A stretch of DNA of 37,473 bases from Mycobacterium sp. ST-F2 (GCF_001905655.1 NZ_JMHT01000054.1:1-37473); one strand, 5' to 3'; counted from the first letter of the stretch, positions 22,755 through 31,962 are shown. The notes: generated from the letters alone by a model not told the origin. Made by a program: numbers and translations.

Positions 22755-23834
22755 GTGGCAGAGACAGATACAGCGCCCCGCATCGAGGCGCTGCTGGCCG
22801 AGCACGCCGATCTCGAGCGACAGCTGGGGGACCCGAACCTGCACGCCGACGCCGGCGCGGCCCGCAAGGTCGGGCGCCGCTTCGCACAGGTGTCGCCGAT
22901 CGTCGTGACCTACCGCAAGCTCGAGGCCGCCCAGGGCGACCTCGAAGCGGCGCGTGAGCTCGCTGCCGAGGACGCCGCGTTCGCGGCGGAGGTCCCGGAG
23001 CTCGAAGCCCGTGTCGCCGAACTCGACGCCAAGCTGACCGACCTGCTGGCCCCGCGCGACCCGCACGACGCCGACGACGTCGTCCTCGAAGTGAAGTCCG
23101 GGGAAGGCGGCGAGGAGTCGGCGCTGTTCGCCGCAGACCTCGCGCGCATGTACATCCGCTACGCCGAGCGCCACGGCTGGACCGTCACCGTGCTCGACGA
23201 GACCTGGTCGGACCTCGGCGGCTACAAGGACGCCACCATCACCATCGCCAGCAAGGGCGATTCCGCCGACGGCGTGTGGTCGCGCATGAAGTTCGAGGGC
23301 GGCGTGCACCGGGTGCAGCGGGTTCCCGTCACCGAGTCCCAGGGCCGCGTGCACACCTCGGCCGCCGGCGTCCTCGTCTACCCGGAGCCCGAAGACGTCG
23401 AGCAGGTCCAGATCGACGAATCCGACCTGCGGATCGACGTCTACCGGTCGTCGGGCAAGGGTGGTCAGGGCGTCAACACCACCGACTCGGCGGTCCGTAT
23501 CACGCACCTGCCCACCGGCATCGTCGTCACCTGCCAGAACGAGCGCTCGCAGCTGCAGAACAAGGCCCGCGCCATGGTGGTGCTCGCCGCGCGCCTGCAG
23601 GCGCTGGCCGAAGAGCAGGCCTCGGCCGACGCCTCCGCGGACCGCGCCAGCCAGATCCGCACCGTCGACCGCAGTGAGCGCATCCGGACGTACAACTTCC
23701 CCGAGAATCGGATCGCCGACCACCGCATCAACTTCAAGGCCCACAACCTCGACCAGGTGCTCGACGGCGACATGGACGCGCTGCTCGACGCTCTCGCCGC
23801 CGCCGACAAGCAGGCCCGGCTCGCACAAGAGTGA
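22755..23834 (+). CDS. prfA: Peptide chain release factor 1
   Basis: The 359-residue class I release factor reads UAA and UAG. It has a coiled N-terminal domain, the PxT stop-codon reading region (RVPVTESQGRVHTS, PVT in place of E. coli PAT) and the catalytic GGQ at 236-238. GTG 22755 has AGGAG 7 bases upstream. The stop overlaps the GTG of prmC, the enzyme that methylates its GGQ glutamine. Confidence 0.97.
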   Translation: MAETDTAPRIEALLAEHADLERQLGDPNLHADAGAARKVGRRFAQVSPIVVTYRKLEAAQGDLEAARELAAEDAAFAAEVPELEARVAELDAKLTDLLAPRDPHDADDVVLEVKSGEGGEESALFAADLARMYIRYAERHGWTVTVLDETWSDLGGYKDATITIASKGDSADGVWSRMKFEGGVHRVQRVPVTESQGRVHTSAAGVLVYPEPEDVEQVQIDESDLRIDVYRSSGKGGQGVNTTDSAVRITHLPTGIVVTCQNERSQLQNKARAMVVLAARLQALAEEQASADASADRASQIRTVDRSERIRTYNFPENRIADHRINFKAHNLDQVLDGDMDALLDALAAADKQARLAQE

Positions 23835-24658
23835 TCCGCCAGGCCATCACTGAGGCGACTACGCAGCTCGCCGCCGCCGGCATCGATTCCGCGCGTGTCG
23901 ACGCCGAATACCTTGCCGCGCATGCCGCCGGGGTGGACCGCGCCCGGGTGATGTTCTCCGAACCCGATCCGGAGTTCTATCCGCGTTTCCGCGATCTGGT
24001 GGCGCGCCGTGCACGGCGAATTCCCTTGCAGCACTTGATCGGAACGGCCGCTTTCGGTCCGGTGGAAGTGCGGGTCGGTCCGGGCGTGTTCATTCCGCGC
24101 CCGGAGACCGAGGCGCTGCTGGAGTGGGCCATGACCCAGCCGCTGCCACCGAGCCCGCTGATCGTCGATCTGTGCACCGGTTCGGGGGCCCTCGCCCTGG
24201 CTCTCGCGCACACCTGGCCGCAGGCGCAGGTCGTCGCCGTCGAGAAATCCCCGGAGGCCCTCGTCTACGCCCGGCGCAACTGTGCCGGCAGCGCCGTCGA
24301 GGTACTTGAGGCCGACGTCACCGTTCCCAGCCTGCTGGCAGACAGGACCGGCACAGTGGACCTCCTGGTGTCCAACCCGCCGTACATCCCCGAGGGCGCG
24401 GAACTCGATCCGGAGGTCATCGACCACGACCCGGCCGCGGCCCTGTTCGGCGGACCCGACGGCATGTCCGTCATCGTGCCGATCATCGCGTCGGCGGCGC
24501 GGCTGCTGCGTCCCGGCGGCAGGTTGGGCATCGAACACGACGACACCACAGCGGATCAGGTGGTGGCCGCTCTGGAGCGCGACGGTAGTTTCGGAGATAT
24601 CACCGCGCGGCAAGATCTGGCCGGGCGGCCCCGGTTCGTCACCGCGACACGACAGTGA
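23831..24658 (+). CDS. prmC: Release factor glutamine methyltransferase
   Basis: The 275-residue SAM-dependent enzyme methylates the GGQ glutamine of release factors. The N-terminal helical domain binds the factor (RRIPLQHLIGTAAFGPVEV). The Rossmann domain has the SAM motif VDLCTGSGALALALA and the substrate motif NPPY at 182-185. Its GTG overlaps the prfA stop (GTGA), so factor and modifying enzyme are coupled. Confidence 0.95.
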   Translation: MIRQAITEATTQLAAAGIDSARVDAEYLAAHAAGVDRARVMFSEPDPEFYPRFRDLVARRARRIPLQHLIGTAAFGPVEVRVGPGVFIPRPETEALLEWAMTQPLPPSPLIVDLCTGSGALALALAHTWPQAQVVAVEKSPEALVYARRNCAGSAVEVLEADVTVPSLLADRTGTVDLLVSNPPYIPEGAELDPEVIDHDPAAALFGGPDGMSVIVPIIASAARLLRPGGRLGIEHDDTTADQVVAALERDGSFGDITARQDLAGRPRFVTATRQ

Positions 24659-24699
24659 GTCGGTCATTGCAACCGATGAGCGCTAGCGAGGAGTAGTAG

Positions 24700-25359
24700 A
24701 TGGAGACGTTCGACTGCAGCGATGCGGCCAAGCGCAGCACCGGGATCTCCTCGGCCATCAGTGCGCTCAAGGGCGGTCGCCTGGTCGTGCTGCCCACGGA
24801 CACCGTCTACGGTCTCGGCGCCGACGCCTTCAACAGCGAGGCCGTCGCCGCGCTGCTGGCCGCGAAGGGGAGGGGCCGCAACATGCCGGTCCCGGTCCTC
24901 GTGGGTTCGTGGCGCACCATCGACGGCCTGGTCTACGCCGTGCCGCCGTCGGCGCGCGATCTGATCGAGGCGTTCTGGCCCGGGGCGCTCAGCCTGGTGG
25001 TGCGTCAGGCCCCGTCGCTGTCGTGGGATCTCGGGGACACCAACGGCAGCGTCATGCTGCGCATGCCCCTGCACCCGGTCGCCATCGAGTTGTTGCGCGA
25101 AGTCGGTCCCATGGCCGTCTCCAGCGCCAACATCTCGGGCCGGCCGCCCGCGGTCAACGCCGACGAGGCGCGGGCGCAGCTGGGCGACAAGGTCGAGGTG
25201 TACCTGGACGCCGGACCGGCGACCAAGCAGGCCGCCTCCACGATCGTCGACCTGACCGGCGCGACGCCGCGCGTGCTGCGCGAAGGACCGATCTCCGTCG
25301 CGCAGATCGCCGAAGTTCTCGGCGTCGAAGCGGAGTCCCTGACCGGCGAGGTGCCGTGA
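24700..25359 (+). CDS. tsaC: L-threonylcarbamoyladenylate synthase
   Basis: The 219-residue YrdC/Sua5-fold enzyme makes threonylcarbamoyl-AMP from threonine, bicarbonate and ATP for the t6A37 modification of ANN-decoding tRNAs. The signature LVVLPTDTVYGLGADAFN (residues about 26-43) and the SSANISGRPP segment near 145 are present. GAGGAG lies 6 bases before the ATG. The stop overlaps the wecA start. It corresponds to Rv1301. Confidence 0.93.
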   Translation: METFDCSDAAKRSTGISSAISALKGGRLVVLPTDTVYGLGADAFNSEAVAALLAAKGRGRNMPVPVLVGSWRTIDGLVYAVPPSARDLIEAFWPGALSLVVRQAPSLSWDLGDTNGSVMLRMPLHPVAIELLREVGPMAVSSANISGRPPAVNADEARAQLGDKVEVYLDAGPATKQAASTIVDLTGATPRVLREGPISVAQIAEVLGVEAESLTGEVP

Positions 25360-26552
25360 CAGTAGTAGCCGACGCAGGCCGGCTGCTCGCCCAGATCGAC
25401 CGTGGCACCGGCGTCCCGCTGCGGGAGCTGGTGCTGGTCGGTCTCACCGCGGCGATCATCACCTACTTCGCCACGGGCTGGGTGCGGGCGCTGGCGTTCC
25501 GTTTCGGCGCCGTCGCCTACCCGCGCGAACGCGACGTCCACGTCCAGCCGGTTCCGCGGATGGGCGGACTGGCCATGTACATCGGGGTGGCCGCCGCGGT
25601 GCTGCTGGCCTCCCAATTGCCCGCGCTGACACGCGGTTTCGTGTATTCGTCAGGTATGCCGGCCGTCGTGGTGGCCGGCGGTCTGATCATGCTCATCGGC
25701 CTGATCGACGATCGGTGGGGCCTGGACGCCCTGACCAAGTTCGCCGGCCAGATCACCGCCGCCAGCGTCCTGGTCACCATGGGCGTCGCGTGGAGTGTGC
25801 TGTACATCCCGATCGGCGGCGTCGGCACCATCGTGCTGGACCAGGCGTCGTCCATCCTGCTGACCCTGGCGCTGACGGTGTCGATCGTCAACGCGATGAA
25901 CTTCGTCGACGGCCTGGACGGCCTGGCCGCCGGGCTCGGCCTGATCACCGCGTCGGCCATCTGCATCTTCTCCGTCGGGCTGCTGCGCGACCACGGCGGT
26001 GACGTGCTGTTCTACCCGCCCGCCGTCATTTCCGTGGTGCTCGCCGGCGCCTGCCTGGGCTTCCTGCCGCACAACTTCCACCCGGCCCGCATCTTCATGG
26101 GGGACTCCGGGTCCATGCTCATCGGCCTGATGCTGGCGGCGGCGTCGACCACCGCGGCGGGCCCGATCTCCCAGAACGCCTACGGCGCGCGCGACGTTTT
26201 TGCTTTGCTGTCGCCATTCCTGTTGGTCGTTGCGGTGATGTTCGTACCGGCCCTCGACATGCTGCTGGCCATCGTGCGTCGCACCCGTGCCGGCCTCAGC
26301 CCGTTCAGTCCCGACAAGATGCATCTGCACCACCGGTTGCTGCAGATCGGCCACTCGCACCGACGCGTCGTGCTGCTCATCTACCTGTGGGTCGGCATCG
26401 TTGCGCTGGGGGCCGCCAGCACCATTTTCTTCGACCCCCGGTACACGGGTGCGGTGATGCTCGGGGCCATCCTGCTGGCCGCCATTTTCACCCTGATCCC
26501 GCTCCTGCGGCGGCGCGATGACCTGCCCGAAGGCGAGTACGACAAAAAGTAG
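25356..26552 (+). CDS. wecA: Decaprenyl-phosphate GlcNAc-1-phosphate transferase
   Basis: The 398-residue membrane enzyme of the MraY/WecA family moves GlcNAc-1-phosphate onto decaprenyl phosphate, the first step of the linker between peptidoglycan and arabinogalactan. About ten to eleven membrane helices are seen. Key motifs are LIDDRWGLD, NAMNFVDGLDGLAAG, FMGDSGSML and the cytosolic HLHHRLLQIGHSH. GTG 25356 overlaps the tsaC stop. It corresponds to rfe/Rv1302. Confidence 0.94.
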   Translation: MTVVADAGRLLAQIDRGTGVPLRELVLVGLTAAIITYFATGWVRALAFRFGAVAYPRERDVHVQPVPRMGGLAMYIGVAAAVLLASQLPALTRGFVYSSGMPAVVVAGGLIMLIGLIDDRWGLDALTKFAGQITAASVLVTMGVAWSVLYIPIGGVGTIVLDQASSILLTLALTVSIVNAMNFVDGLDGLAAGLGLITASAICIFSVGLLRDHGGDVLFYPPAVISVVLAGACLGFLPHNFHPARIFMGDSGSMLIGLMLAAASTTAAGPISQNAYGARDVFALLSPFLLVVAVMFVPALDMLLAIVRRTRAGLSPFSPDKMHLHHRLLQIGHSHRRVVLLIYLWVGIVALGAASTIFFDPRYTGAVMLGAILLAAIFTLIPLLRRRDDLPEGEYDKK

Positions 26553-26563
26553 TAGGTGGTCGA

Positions 26564-26590
26564 TTTGGGGCGTCCACCATGTGGTACGGT
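26564..26590 (+). promoter_or_regulatory. Weak candidate promoter of the ATP synthase operon
   Basis: TTTGGG (26564-26569) and TACGGT (26585-26590) are 15 bp apart, a poor match but the best I see after wecA. The 259-bp gap before atpI also holds hairpins (AACCCG/CGGGTT near 26600-26620) and a small open frame described separately. Confidence 0.25.
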
Positions 26591-26689
26591 TCTGGCAGAA
26601 CCCGAAAAACCTCGCGGGTTGCCGGCCCGGCCCATCGGTTCACACAAGCCGATCGGCGCCGAATAACGACCGACAAAGGGAGCTTCCCC

Positions 26690-26806
26690 TTGGGTGATTC
26701 CAGTGTGCCCGACGCGCTCGATGTGACCTTCGATACGCTCTGTGGGCACGCACACAGGATTGCCAGGTATATGGGGACGGCACTCGTGACCGCGGGATTG
26801 AGGTGA
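26690..26806 (+). CDS. Possible 38-codon leader ORF before atpI
   Basis: A TTG-started frame with an excellent ribosome binding site, AAAGGGAG (26675-26682), spaced 7 bases, encodes 38 residues (begins MGDSSVPDALDV). It ends at 26806, overlapping the first possible atpI start (GTG 26803) and six bases before ATG 26812. The third-position GC is lower than in neighbouring genes, which argues against a conserved protein. It may act only in coupling or regulation, or be chance. Confidence 0.25.
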   Translation: MGDSSVPDALDVTFDTLCGHAHRIARYMGTALVTAGLR

Positions 26807-26811
26807 ACACC

Positions 26812-27285
26812 ATGACGACGCCAGCGCAGGACGCGCCTCTGGTGTTGCCGGCAGTGGCTTTTCAGCCCGTGCGTTTGTTTGCTATCTCGCTCCTCGTGAC
26901 GGCCATCGCGCTCGGCGGCGGCTACGCAGTGAGCGGCAATCTCAAGTTCGGCGCCTTCTTCGGTCTGGGGATGGCGCTCGGTCTCGGCAACGCCATGCTG
27001 GTCCGCCGTGCGGTTGCCAAGGTCACCGCCAAGGACCACCCGCTGAAGATGCAGATGGCAGCCAACTCCGCGATGCGGTTGGTGTTCATCTCGGTGATTG
27101 CCCTGCTGGTCACTTGGTTTTTCAAGCCAACCGGCATCGGCGTGCTGTTCGGGGTGGCATTGTTCCAGGCGATTCTTGTCATGAGCACCGCATTGCCGGT
27201 CATGAAGAAGGTCCGCGCCAGCCAACGTAACGGTGGCGGCGTCGACCAACCAGAAGCACACGACGGATCAGAAGCAAAGGACTGA
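26812..27285 (+). CDS. atpI: ATP synthase protein I-like membrane protein
   Basis: The 157-residue protein has about four membrane helices (residues about 20-42, 45-63, 85-105, 108-130) and a hydrophilic C-terminus, and matches Rv1303, the first gene of mycobacterial atp operons. AtpI-type proteins help assemble the c-ring. ATG 26812 begins MTTPAQDAPLV like homologues. GTG 26803 would add three residues. atpB starts 8 bases downstream. Confidence 0.88.
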   Translation: MTTPAQDAPLVLPAVAFQPVRLFAISLLVTAIALGGGYAVSGNLKFGAFFGLGMALGLGNAMLVRRAVAKVTAKDHPLKMQMAANSAMRLVFISVIALLVTWFFKPTGIGVLFGVALFQAILVMSTALPVMKKVRASQRNGGGVDQPEAHDGSEAKD

Positions 27286-27293
27286 CGACCCAA

Positions 27294-28046
27294 GTGATTC
27301 AACAATTCACCGCCGAGGCCGCCATTGAGGTCGGCCACCACGAGCAGCACGAGCTGTGGGGCTACACCTTCAACGTCGACACCATCATCGCCACCAGCGT
27401 GGCCGCTGTCATCGTCATCGCGTTGGCCTTCTTCGTGAAGGCGAAGGTGACCTCGACCGGAGTGCCCGGCGGTGTGCAGCTGTTCTTCGAGGCCATCACC
27501 ATCCAGATGCGCCAGCAGATCGAGACCGCGATCGGTATGAAGATCGCTCCGTTCGTGCTGCCGCTGGCCGTCACGATCTTCACCTTCATCCTGATCTCCA
27601 ACTGGCTCTCGGTCCTGCCGGTGCAGTTCGGTGGGGCAGACGGTGGCGCGAAGGAACTGTTGGCCCCGCCGGCCTCGGACATCAACTACGTGTTGGCGCT
27701 CGCGCTGTTCGTGTTCCTCTGCTACCACGCGGCAGGCATCTGGCGCCGTGGCGTCTTCGGTCACTTCAAGAAGCTGCTGAAGGGCCATGTCGCGGTCCTG
27801 GCGCCCATCAACATCGTCGAGGAGATCGCCAAGCCGGTCTCGCTGTCTCTGCGACTCTTCGGCAACATGTTCGCCGGCGGCATCCTGGTCGCGCTGATCG
27901 CGATGTTCCCCTGGTATGTGCAGTGGGCGCCGAATGCCATCTGGAAGACCTTCGACCTCTTCGTCGGCCTCATCCAGGCGTTCATCTTCGCGCTGCTGAC
28001 CATCCTGTACTTCAGCCAGTCGATGGAACTCGACGAGCACCACTAA
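27294..28046 (+). CDS. atpB: ATP synthase F0 subunit a
   Basis: The 250-residue membrane protein forms the proton half-channels beside the c-ring. The essential arginine is R187 in LSLRLFGNMFAGG. Five to six membrane helices are visible. The GTG start lies 8 bases after the atpI stop. No frameshift is seen. Confidence 0.96.
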   Translation: MIQQFTAEAAIEVGHHEQHELWGYTFNVDTIIATSVAAVIVIALAFFVKAKVTSTGVPGGVQLFFEAITIQMRQQIETAIGMKIAPFVLPLAVTIFTFILISNWLSVLPVQFGGADGGAKELLAPPASDINYVLALALFVFLCYHAAGIWRRGVFGHFKKLLKGHVAVLAPINIVEEIAKPVSLSLRLFGNMFAGGILVALIAMFPWYVQWAPNAIWKTFDLFVGLIQAFIFALLTILYFSQSMELDEHH

Positions 28047-28082
28047 GTACCCGCAAGACCTGTAGGAACCACAAATAAGACC

Positions 28083-28113
28083 CTGGTAGCGCAGCTACCA
28101 GTTACCAAGGAGG
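28083..28113 (+). promoter_or_regulatory. Hairpin and strong ribosome binding site before atpE
   Basis: A perfect 8-bp stem, CTGGTAGC/GCTACCAG with loop GCA (28083-28101), lies 5 bases before the best Shine-Dalgarno in the window, AAGGAGG (28107-28113, 9 bases from ATG 28123). It fits a need for many more c subunits than other subunits from one message. Confidence 0.55.
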
Positions 28114-28122
28114 AAAAAGAGA

Positions 28123-28386
28123 ATGGCCGACGCAGCAACGAACGCCACTATCATCCAGGGCGCCCTCATCGGCGGTGGCCTGATCATGGCCGGTGGCGCC
28201 ATCGGCGCCGGTATCGGTGACGGTATCGCCGGTAACGCGCTGATCTCGGGCATCGCCCGTCAGCCGGAGGCCCAGGGCCGCCTGTTCACCCCGTTCTTCA
28301 TCACCGTCGGTCTGGTGGAAGCCGCGTACTTCATCAACCTGGCCTTCATGGCGCTCTTCGTGTTCGCCACCCCGGGCCTGTCGTAA
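28123..28386 (+). CDS. atpE: ATP synthase F0 subunit c
   Basis: The 87-residue hairpin protein forms the rotating c-ring. Helix 1 has the Gly-rich GGGLIMAGGAIGAGIGDGIAG, the loop has ARQPEAQGR, and helix 2 carries the proton-binding E66 (E61 in M. tuberculosis numbering). Residues that decide bedaquiline binding are of the sensitive type: D33, L64, A68 and I71 correspond to D28, L59, A63 and I66. The N-terminus is longer by about 5 residues. Confidence 0.98.
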   Translation: MADAATNATIIQGALIGGGLIMAGGAIGAGIGDGIAGNALISGIARQPEAQGRLFTPFFITVGLVEAAYFINLAFMALFVFATPGLS

Positions 28387-28395
28387 TCCGTCGAC

Positions 28396-28929
28396 ATGGG
28401 TGAATTGAGCGCAACCATCCTGGCCTCGGGCCAGGCAGCAGCGGAAGGCTCTGGTGGTGGAGGGGGTCAGAACTTCCTGATCCCCAACGCGACCTTCTTC
28501 GTCGTGCTGATCATCTTCCTGATCGTGCTCGGCGTGATCGGCAAGTGGGTTGTGCCACCGATCAGCAAGGTCTTGGTCGAACGCGAGGAAATGCTGGCCA
28601 AGACCGCTGCTGACAACCGGAAGTCGGCTGAGCAGGTGGCCGCCGCAGAGGCGGACTACAACGCGGCAATGGCGGGTGCCCGTACGGAGGCCTCGGCCAT
28701 CCGTGACGAAGCCCGCAACGAGGGCCGCAAGGTCGTCGACCAGGCGCGTGCAGCGGCGAGTGGTGAGGTGGCCGAAACCCTCAAGGGTGCCGACCAGGCA
28801 CTGTCCGCACAGCGGCAGTCCACACAGGCCGAACTGCAGTCGTCGGTCGACAACCTGTCCCAGACGCTGGCGAGCCGGATCCTCGGCATCGAGCTGGCGT
28901 CTGACGTGAAATCAGGCGGGAGCCAGTAG
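28396..28929 (+). CDS. atpF: ATP synthase F0 subunit b
   Basis: The 177-residue protein has one membrane helix (residues about 30-52, FFVVLIIFLIVLGVIGKWVV) and a long charged coiled coil forming the peripheral stalk. A Gly-rich N-terminus (EGSGGGGGQN) precedes the helix. The stop is directly followed by the ATG of the fused b-delta gene. Confidence 0.95.
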   Translation: MGELSATILASGQAAAEGSGGGGGQNFLIPNATFFVVLIIFLIVLGVIGKWVVPPISKVLVEREEMLAKTAADNRKSAEQVAAAEADYNAAMAGARTEASAIRDEARNEGRKVVDQARAAASGEVAETLKGADQALSAQRQSTQAELQSSVDNLSQTLASRILGIELASDVKSGGSQ

Positions 28930-30270
28930 ATGGAAATCTTCATCGGGCAGCTGATCGGCTTTGCCGTCATCGTGGCCATCATCTGGAAGTACGTGGTGCC
29001 TCCAGTGAAGGGCATGATGGCCAAGCAGCAGGAGGCCGTTCGCGTCGCGCTGGCCGAAAGTGCCGAAGCCGCACAGAAACTCGCTGACGCCGACAAGATG
29101 CACGCCAAGGCACTTGCCGACGCGAAGGCCGAGTCGGCCAAGGTGACCGACGAGGCCCGGCACGATTCGCAGCGCATCATCGAGCAGCTCAGCGAGCAGG
29201 CCGGTGTCGACGCCGAGCGGATCAAGGCGCAGGGCGGCCAGCAGGTCGAGCTGCTGCGCCAGGGCGTCATCCGGGAGCTTCGTCAGGGGCTGGGCGCGGA
29301 GTCGGTCGCCAAGGCTGACGAGCTGGTGCGGCGCTACGTCGCCGAGCCCGGCGCTCAGGCCGGCACGGTCGACCGCTTCCTCGACGATCTGGAGCAGATG
29401 GCACCGTCCTCGGCCGAGGTCGGTACCCACGCCGAAGTGAAGCTGCGGGCCGCGAGTCGCGAATCCCTGACCGTTCTCGTCAGGAAGTTCGACACCACCG
29501 CCAACGGTCTGGACGCGTCCGCGCTGACCGCGCTGGCCGATGATCTGGCTGCCGTCGCCCGCCTGTTGCTGACCGAGGTCAACCTCGGCCGCCACCTGGC
29601 AGAGCCTGCCGACAACCCGGCCCCCAAGGTCGCGCTGCTGGACGCGGTGCTGTCCGGCAAGATCGGCGCCAACGCCCTGGAGCTGCTGCGTTCCGCGGTG
29701 TCTTCGCGGTGGTCGGAGCAGTCCGATCTGGTCGACGCCATCGAGCACGTCGCTCGCCTGGCGCTGATCAAGCGGGCCGAGGTCAGCGGTGACGTCGCCG
29801 AGGTCGAGGACCAGCTGTTCCGGTTCAGCCGCGTGCTGGACGCGCAGCCACGTCTCTCGACGCTGCTCGGTGACTACGGCACTCCGGTCGACGGCCGAGT
29901 TGCCTTGCTGGACAAGGTCCTTACCGGTACCAACGGCTCGGTCAACAGCACTGTCAAGGCGCTGCTGACGCAGACCGTGAGCCTGCTGCGCGGCGAACGT
30001 GCCGACCAGGCAGTCCTCGATCTGGCCGAGCTGGCAGTCGCCCGCCGCGGCGAGGTCGTCGCCCACGTGGAAGCCGCCGCGGCACTGTCCGATGCCCAGC
30101 GGACCCGACTCACGTCGGTTCTGACGCGCATCTACGGCCACCCGGTGTCCGTCCAGCTGCATGTCGATCCGAGCCTCCTCGGTGGTCTGACCATCACCGT
30201 CGGCGACGAGGTGATCGACGGATCCATCTCGTCACGACTGGCCGCCGCCTCCAACCGGCTGCCCGACTAA
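28930..30270 (+). CDS. atpH: ATP synthase fused b-delta subunit
   Basis: The 446-residue protein is a fusion found in mycobacteria. An N-terminal b-like part has a membrane helix (residues about 5-22) and coiled coil (to about 165). A linker region and a C-terminal delta (OSCP) domain (about 270-446, ending with VSVQLHVDPSLLGGLTITVGDEVIDGSI) follow. It links the stator to the top of F1. It starts on the base after the atpF stop, and the two b parts presumably pair. Confidence 0.95.
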   Translation: MEIFIGQLIGFAVIVAIIWKYVVPPVKGMMAKQQEAVRVALAESAEAAQKLADADKMHAKALADAKAESAKVTDEARHDSQRIIEQLSEQAGVDAERIKAQGGQQVELLRQGVIRELRQGLGAESVAKADELVRRYVAEPGAQAGTVDRFLDDLEQMAPSSAEVGTHAEVKLRAASRESLTVLVRKFDTTANGLDASALTALADDLAAVARLLLTEVNLGRHLAEPADNPAPKVALLDAVLSGKIGANALELLRSAVSSRWSEQSDLVDAIEHVARLALIKRAEVSGDVAEVEDQLFRFSRVLDAQPRLSTLLGDYGTPVDGRVALLDKVLTGTNGSVNSTVKALLTQTVSLLRGERADQAVLDLAELAVARRGEVVAHVEAAAALSDAQRTRLTSVLTRIYGHPVSVQLHVDPSLLGGLTITVGDEVIDGSISSRLAAASNRLPD

Positions 30271-30305
30271 CTCCGAAACACCCAAGACTAGGAAGACCAA
30301 AAACC

Positions 30306-31955
30306 ATGGCAGAGTTGACAATCTCGGCTGCTGATATCGAAGGTGCCATCGAGAACTACGTAACGACGTTCTCGGCCTCGACCGATCGTGAAGAGATCGG
30401 CACTGTCGTCGACGCCGGTGACGGCATCGCACACGTCGAGGGTCTGCCCTCGGTCATGACCCAGGAGCTCCTCGAGTTCCCCGGCGGCGTTCTGGGCGTG
30501 GCCCTGAACCTCGACGAGCACAGCGTTGGTGCGGTCATCCTGGGTGAGTTCGAGAAGATCGAAGAGGGCCAGCAGGTCAAGCGCACCGGCGAGGTGCTCT
30601 CGGTGCCCGTCGGCGACGAGTTCCTGGGCCGCGTCATCAACCCGCTCGGTGAGCCCATCGACGGCCAGGGTGAGATCAAGGCCGAGACCCGTCGTGCCCT
30701 CGAGCTGCAGGCCCCGACCGTGGTTCAGCGCCAGAGCGTCAGCGAGCCGCTGCAGACCGGTATCAAGGCCATCGACGCCATGACCCCGATCGGCCGTGGC
30801 CAGCGCCAGCTGATCATCGGTGACCGCAAGACCGGCAAGACCGCCGTCTGCGTCGACACCATCCTGAACCAGCGCGAGGCCTGGGAGACCGGCGACCCGA
30901 AGCAGCAGGTGCGCTGCGTCTACGTCGCGATCGGCCAGAAGGGCACCACCATCGCCAGCGTGAAGCGCGCGCTGGAAGAGGGCGGCGCCATGGAGTACAC
31001 GACCATCGTCGCGGCTCCCGCCTCCGACCCCGCCGGCTTCAAGTGGCTGGCCCCGTACACCGGCTCGGCCATCGGTCAGCACTGGATGTACAACGGCAAG
31101 CACGTCCTCATCGTGTTCGACGACCTGTCGAAGCAGGCCGACGCCTACCGCGCCATCTCGCTGCTGCTGCGTCGCCCGCCGGGCCGCGAGGCGTTCCCCG
31201 GTGACGTCTTCTACCTGCACTCGCGTCTGCTGGAGCGTTGCGCGAAGCTGTCCGACGAGCTCGGTGGCGGTTCGATGACGGGTCTGCCGGTCATCGAGAC
31301 CAAGGCCAACGACATCTCGGCGTTCATCCCGACCAACGTCATCTCGATCACCGACGGTCAGTGCTTCCTGGAGTCCGACCTGTTCAACCAGGGTGTCCGC
31401 CCGGCCGTGAACGTCGGTGTGTCGGTGTCCCGCGTCGGTGGTGCCGCCCAGATCAAGGCCATGAAGGAAGTGGCGGGCTCGCTCCGCCTCGACCTGTCGC
31501 AGTACCGCGAGCTGGAGGCCTTCGCGGCCTTCGCCTCGGACCTGGACGCCGCATCGAAGGCTCAGCTGGACCGTGGTGTTCGCCTGGTCGAGCTGCTCAA
31601 GCAGCCGCAGTACAGCCCGCTGGCTGTCGAGGACCAGGTCATCGAGATCTTCCTGGGCACCCAGGGCCACCTGGATTCAGTTCCGGCCGAAGATGTTTCG
31701 CGCTTCTCGTCCGAACTGCTCGAGCACGTGAAGGCCAGCCACGCCGACATCCTCACCGGGATCAAGGAGACCAAGAAGCTCTCGGAGGAGAACGAGGAGA
31801 AGCTGGTCTCGGTCATCAACGAGTTCAAGAAGGGCTTCGCCGCCACCGACGGTAGCTCGGTCGTCGTCAAGGAAGCCGAGGCCGAGGCCCTGGATCCTGC
31901 TGAGCTCGGCCAGGAGTCGGTCAAGGTCAACAAGCCGGCACCGAAGAAGGCCTAG
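30306..31955 (+). CDS. atpA: ATP synthase F1 subunit alpha
   Basis: The 549-residue protein has the P-loop GDRKTGKT at 172-179 and the usual three domains. The C-terminus carries the extra mycobacterial tail of about 35 residues (GSSVVVKEAEAEALDPAEL ...), which in M. smegmatis is known to suppress ATP hydrolysis. AGGAAG lies upstream of the ATG. Confidence 0.98.
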   Translation: MAELTISAADIEGAIENYVTTFSASTDREEIGTVVDAGDGIAHVEGLPSVMTQELLEFPGGVLGVALNLDEHSVGAVILGEFEKIEEGQQVKRTGEVLSVPVGDEFLGRVINPLGEPIDGQGEIKAETRRALELQAPTVVQRQSVSEPLQTGIKAIDAMTPIGRGQRQLIIGDRKTGKTAVCVDTILNQREAWETGDPKQQVRCVYVAIGQKGTTIASVKRALEEGGAMEYTTIVAAPASDPAGFKWLAPYTGSAIGQHWMYNGKHVLIVFDDLSKQADAYRAISLLLRRPPGREAFPGDVFYLHSRLLERCAKLSDELGGGSMTGLPVIETKANDISAFIPTNVISITDGQCFLESDLFNQGVRPAVNVGVSVSRVGGAAQIKAMKEVAGSLRLDLSQYRELEAFAAFASDLDAASKAQLDRGVRLVELLKQPQYSPLAVEDQVIEIFLGTQGHLDSVPAEDVSRFSSELLEHVKASHADILTGIKETKKLSEENEEKLVSVINEFKKGFAATDGSSVVVKEAEAEALDPAELGQESVKVNKPAPKKA

Positions 31956-31962
31956 GTAACCA

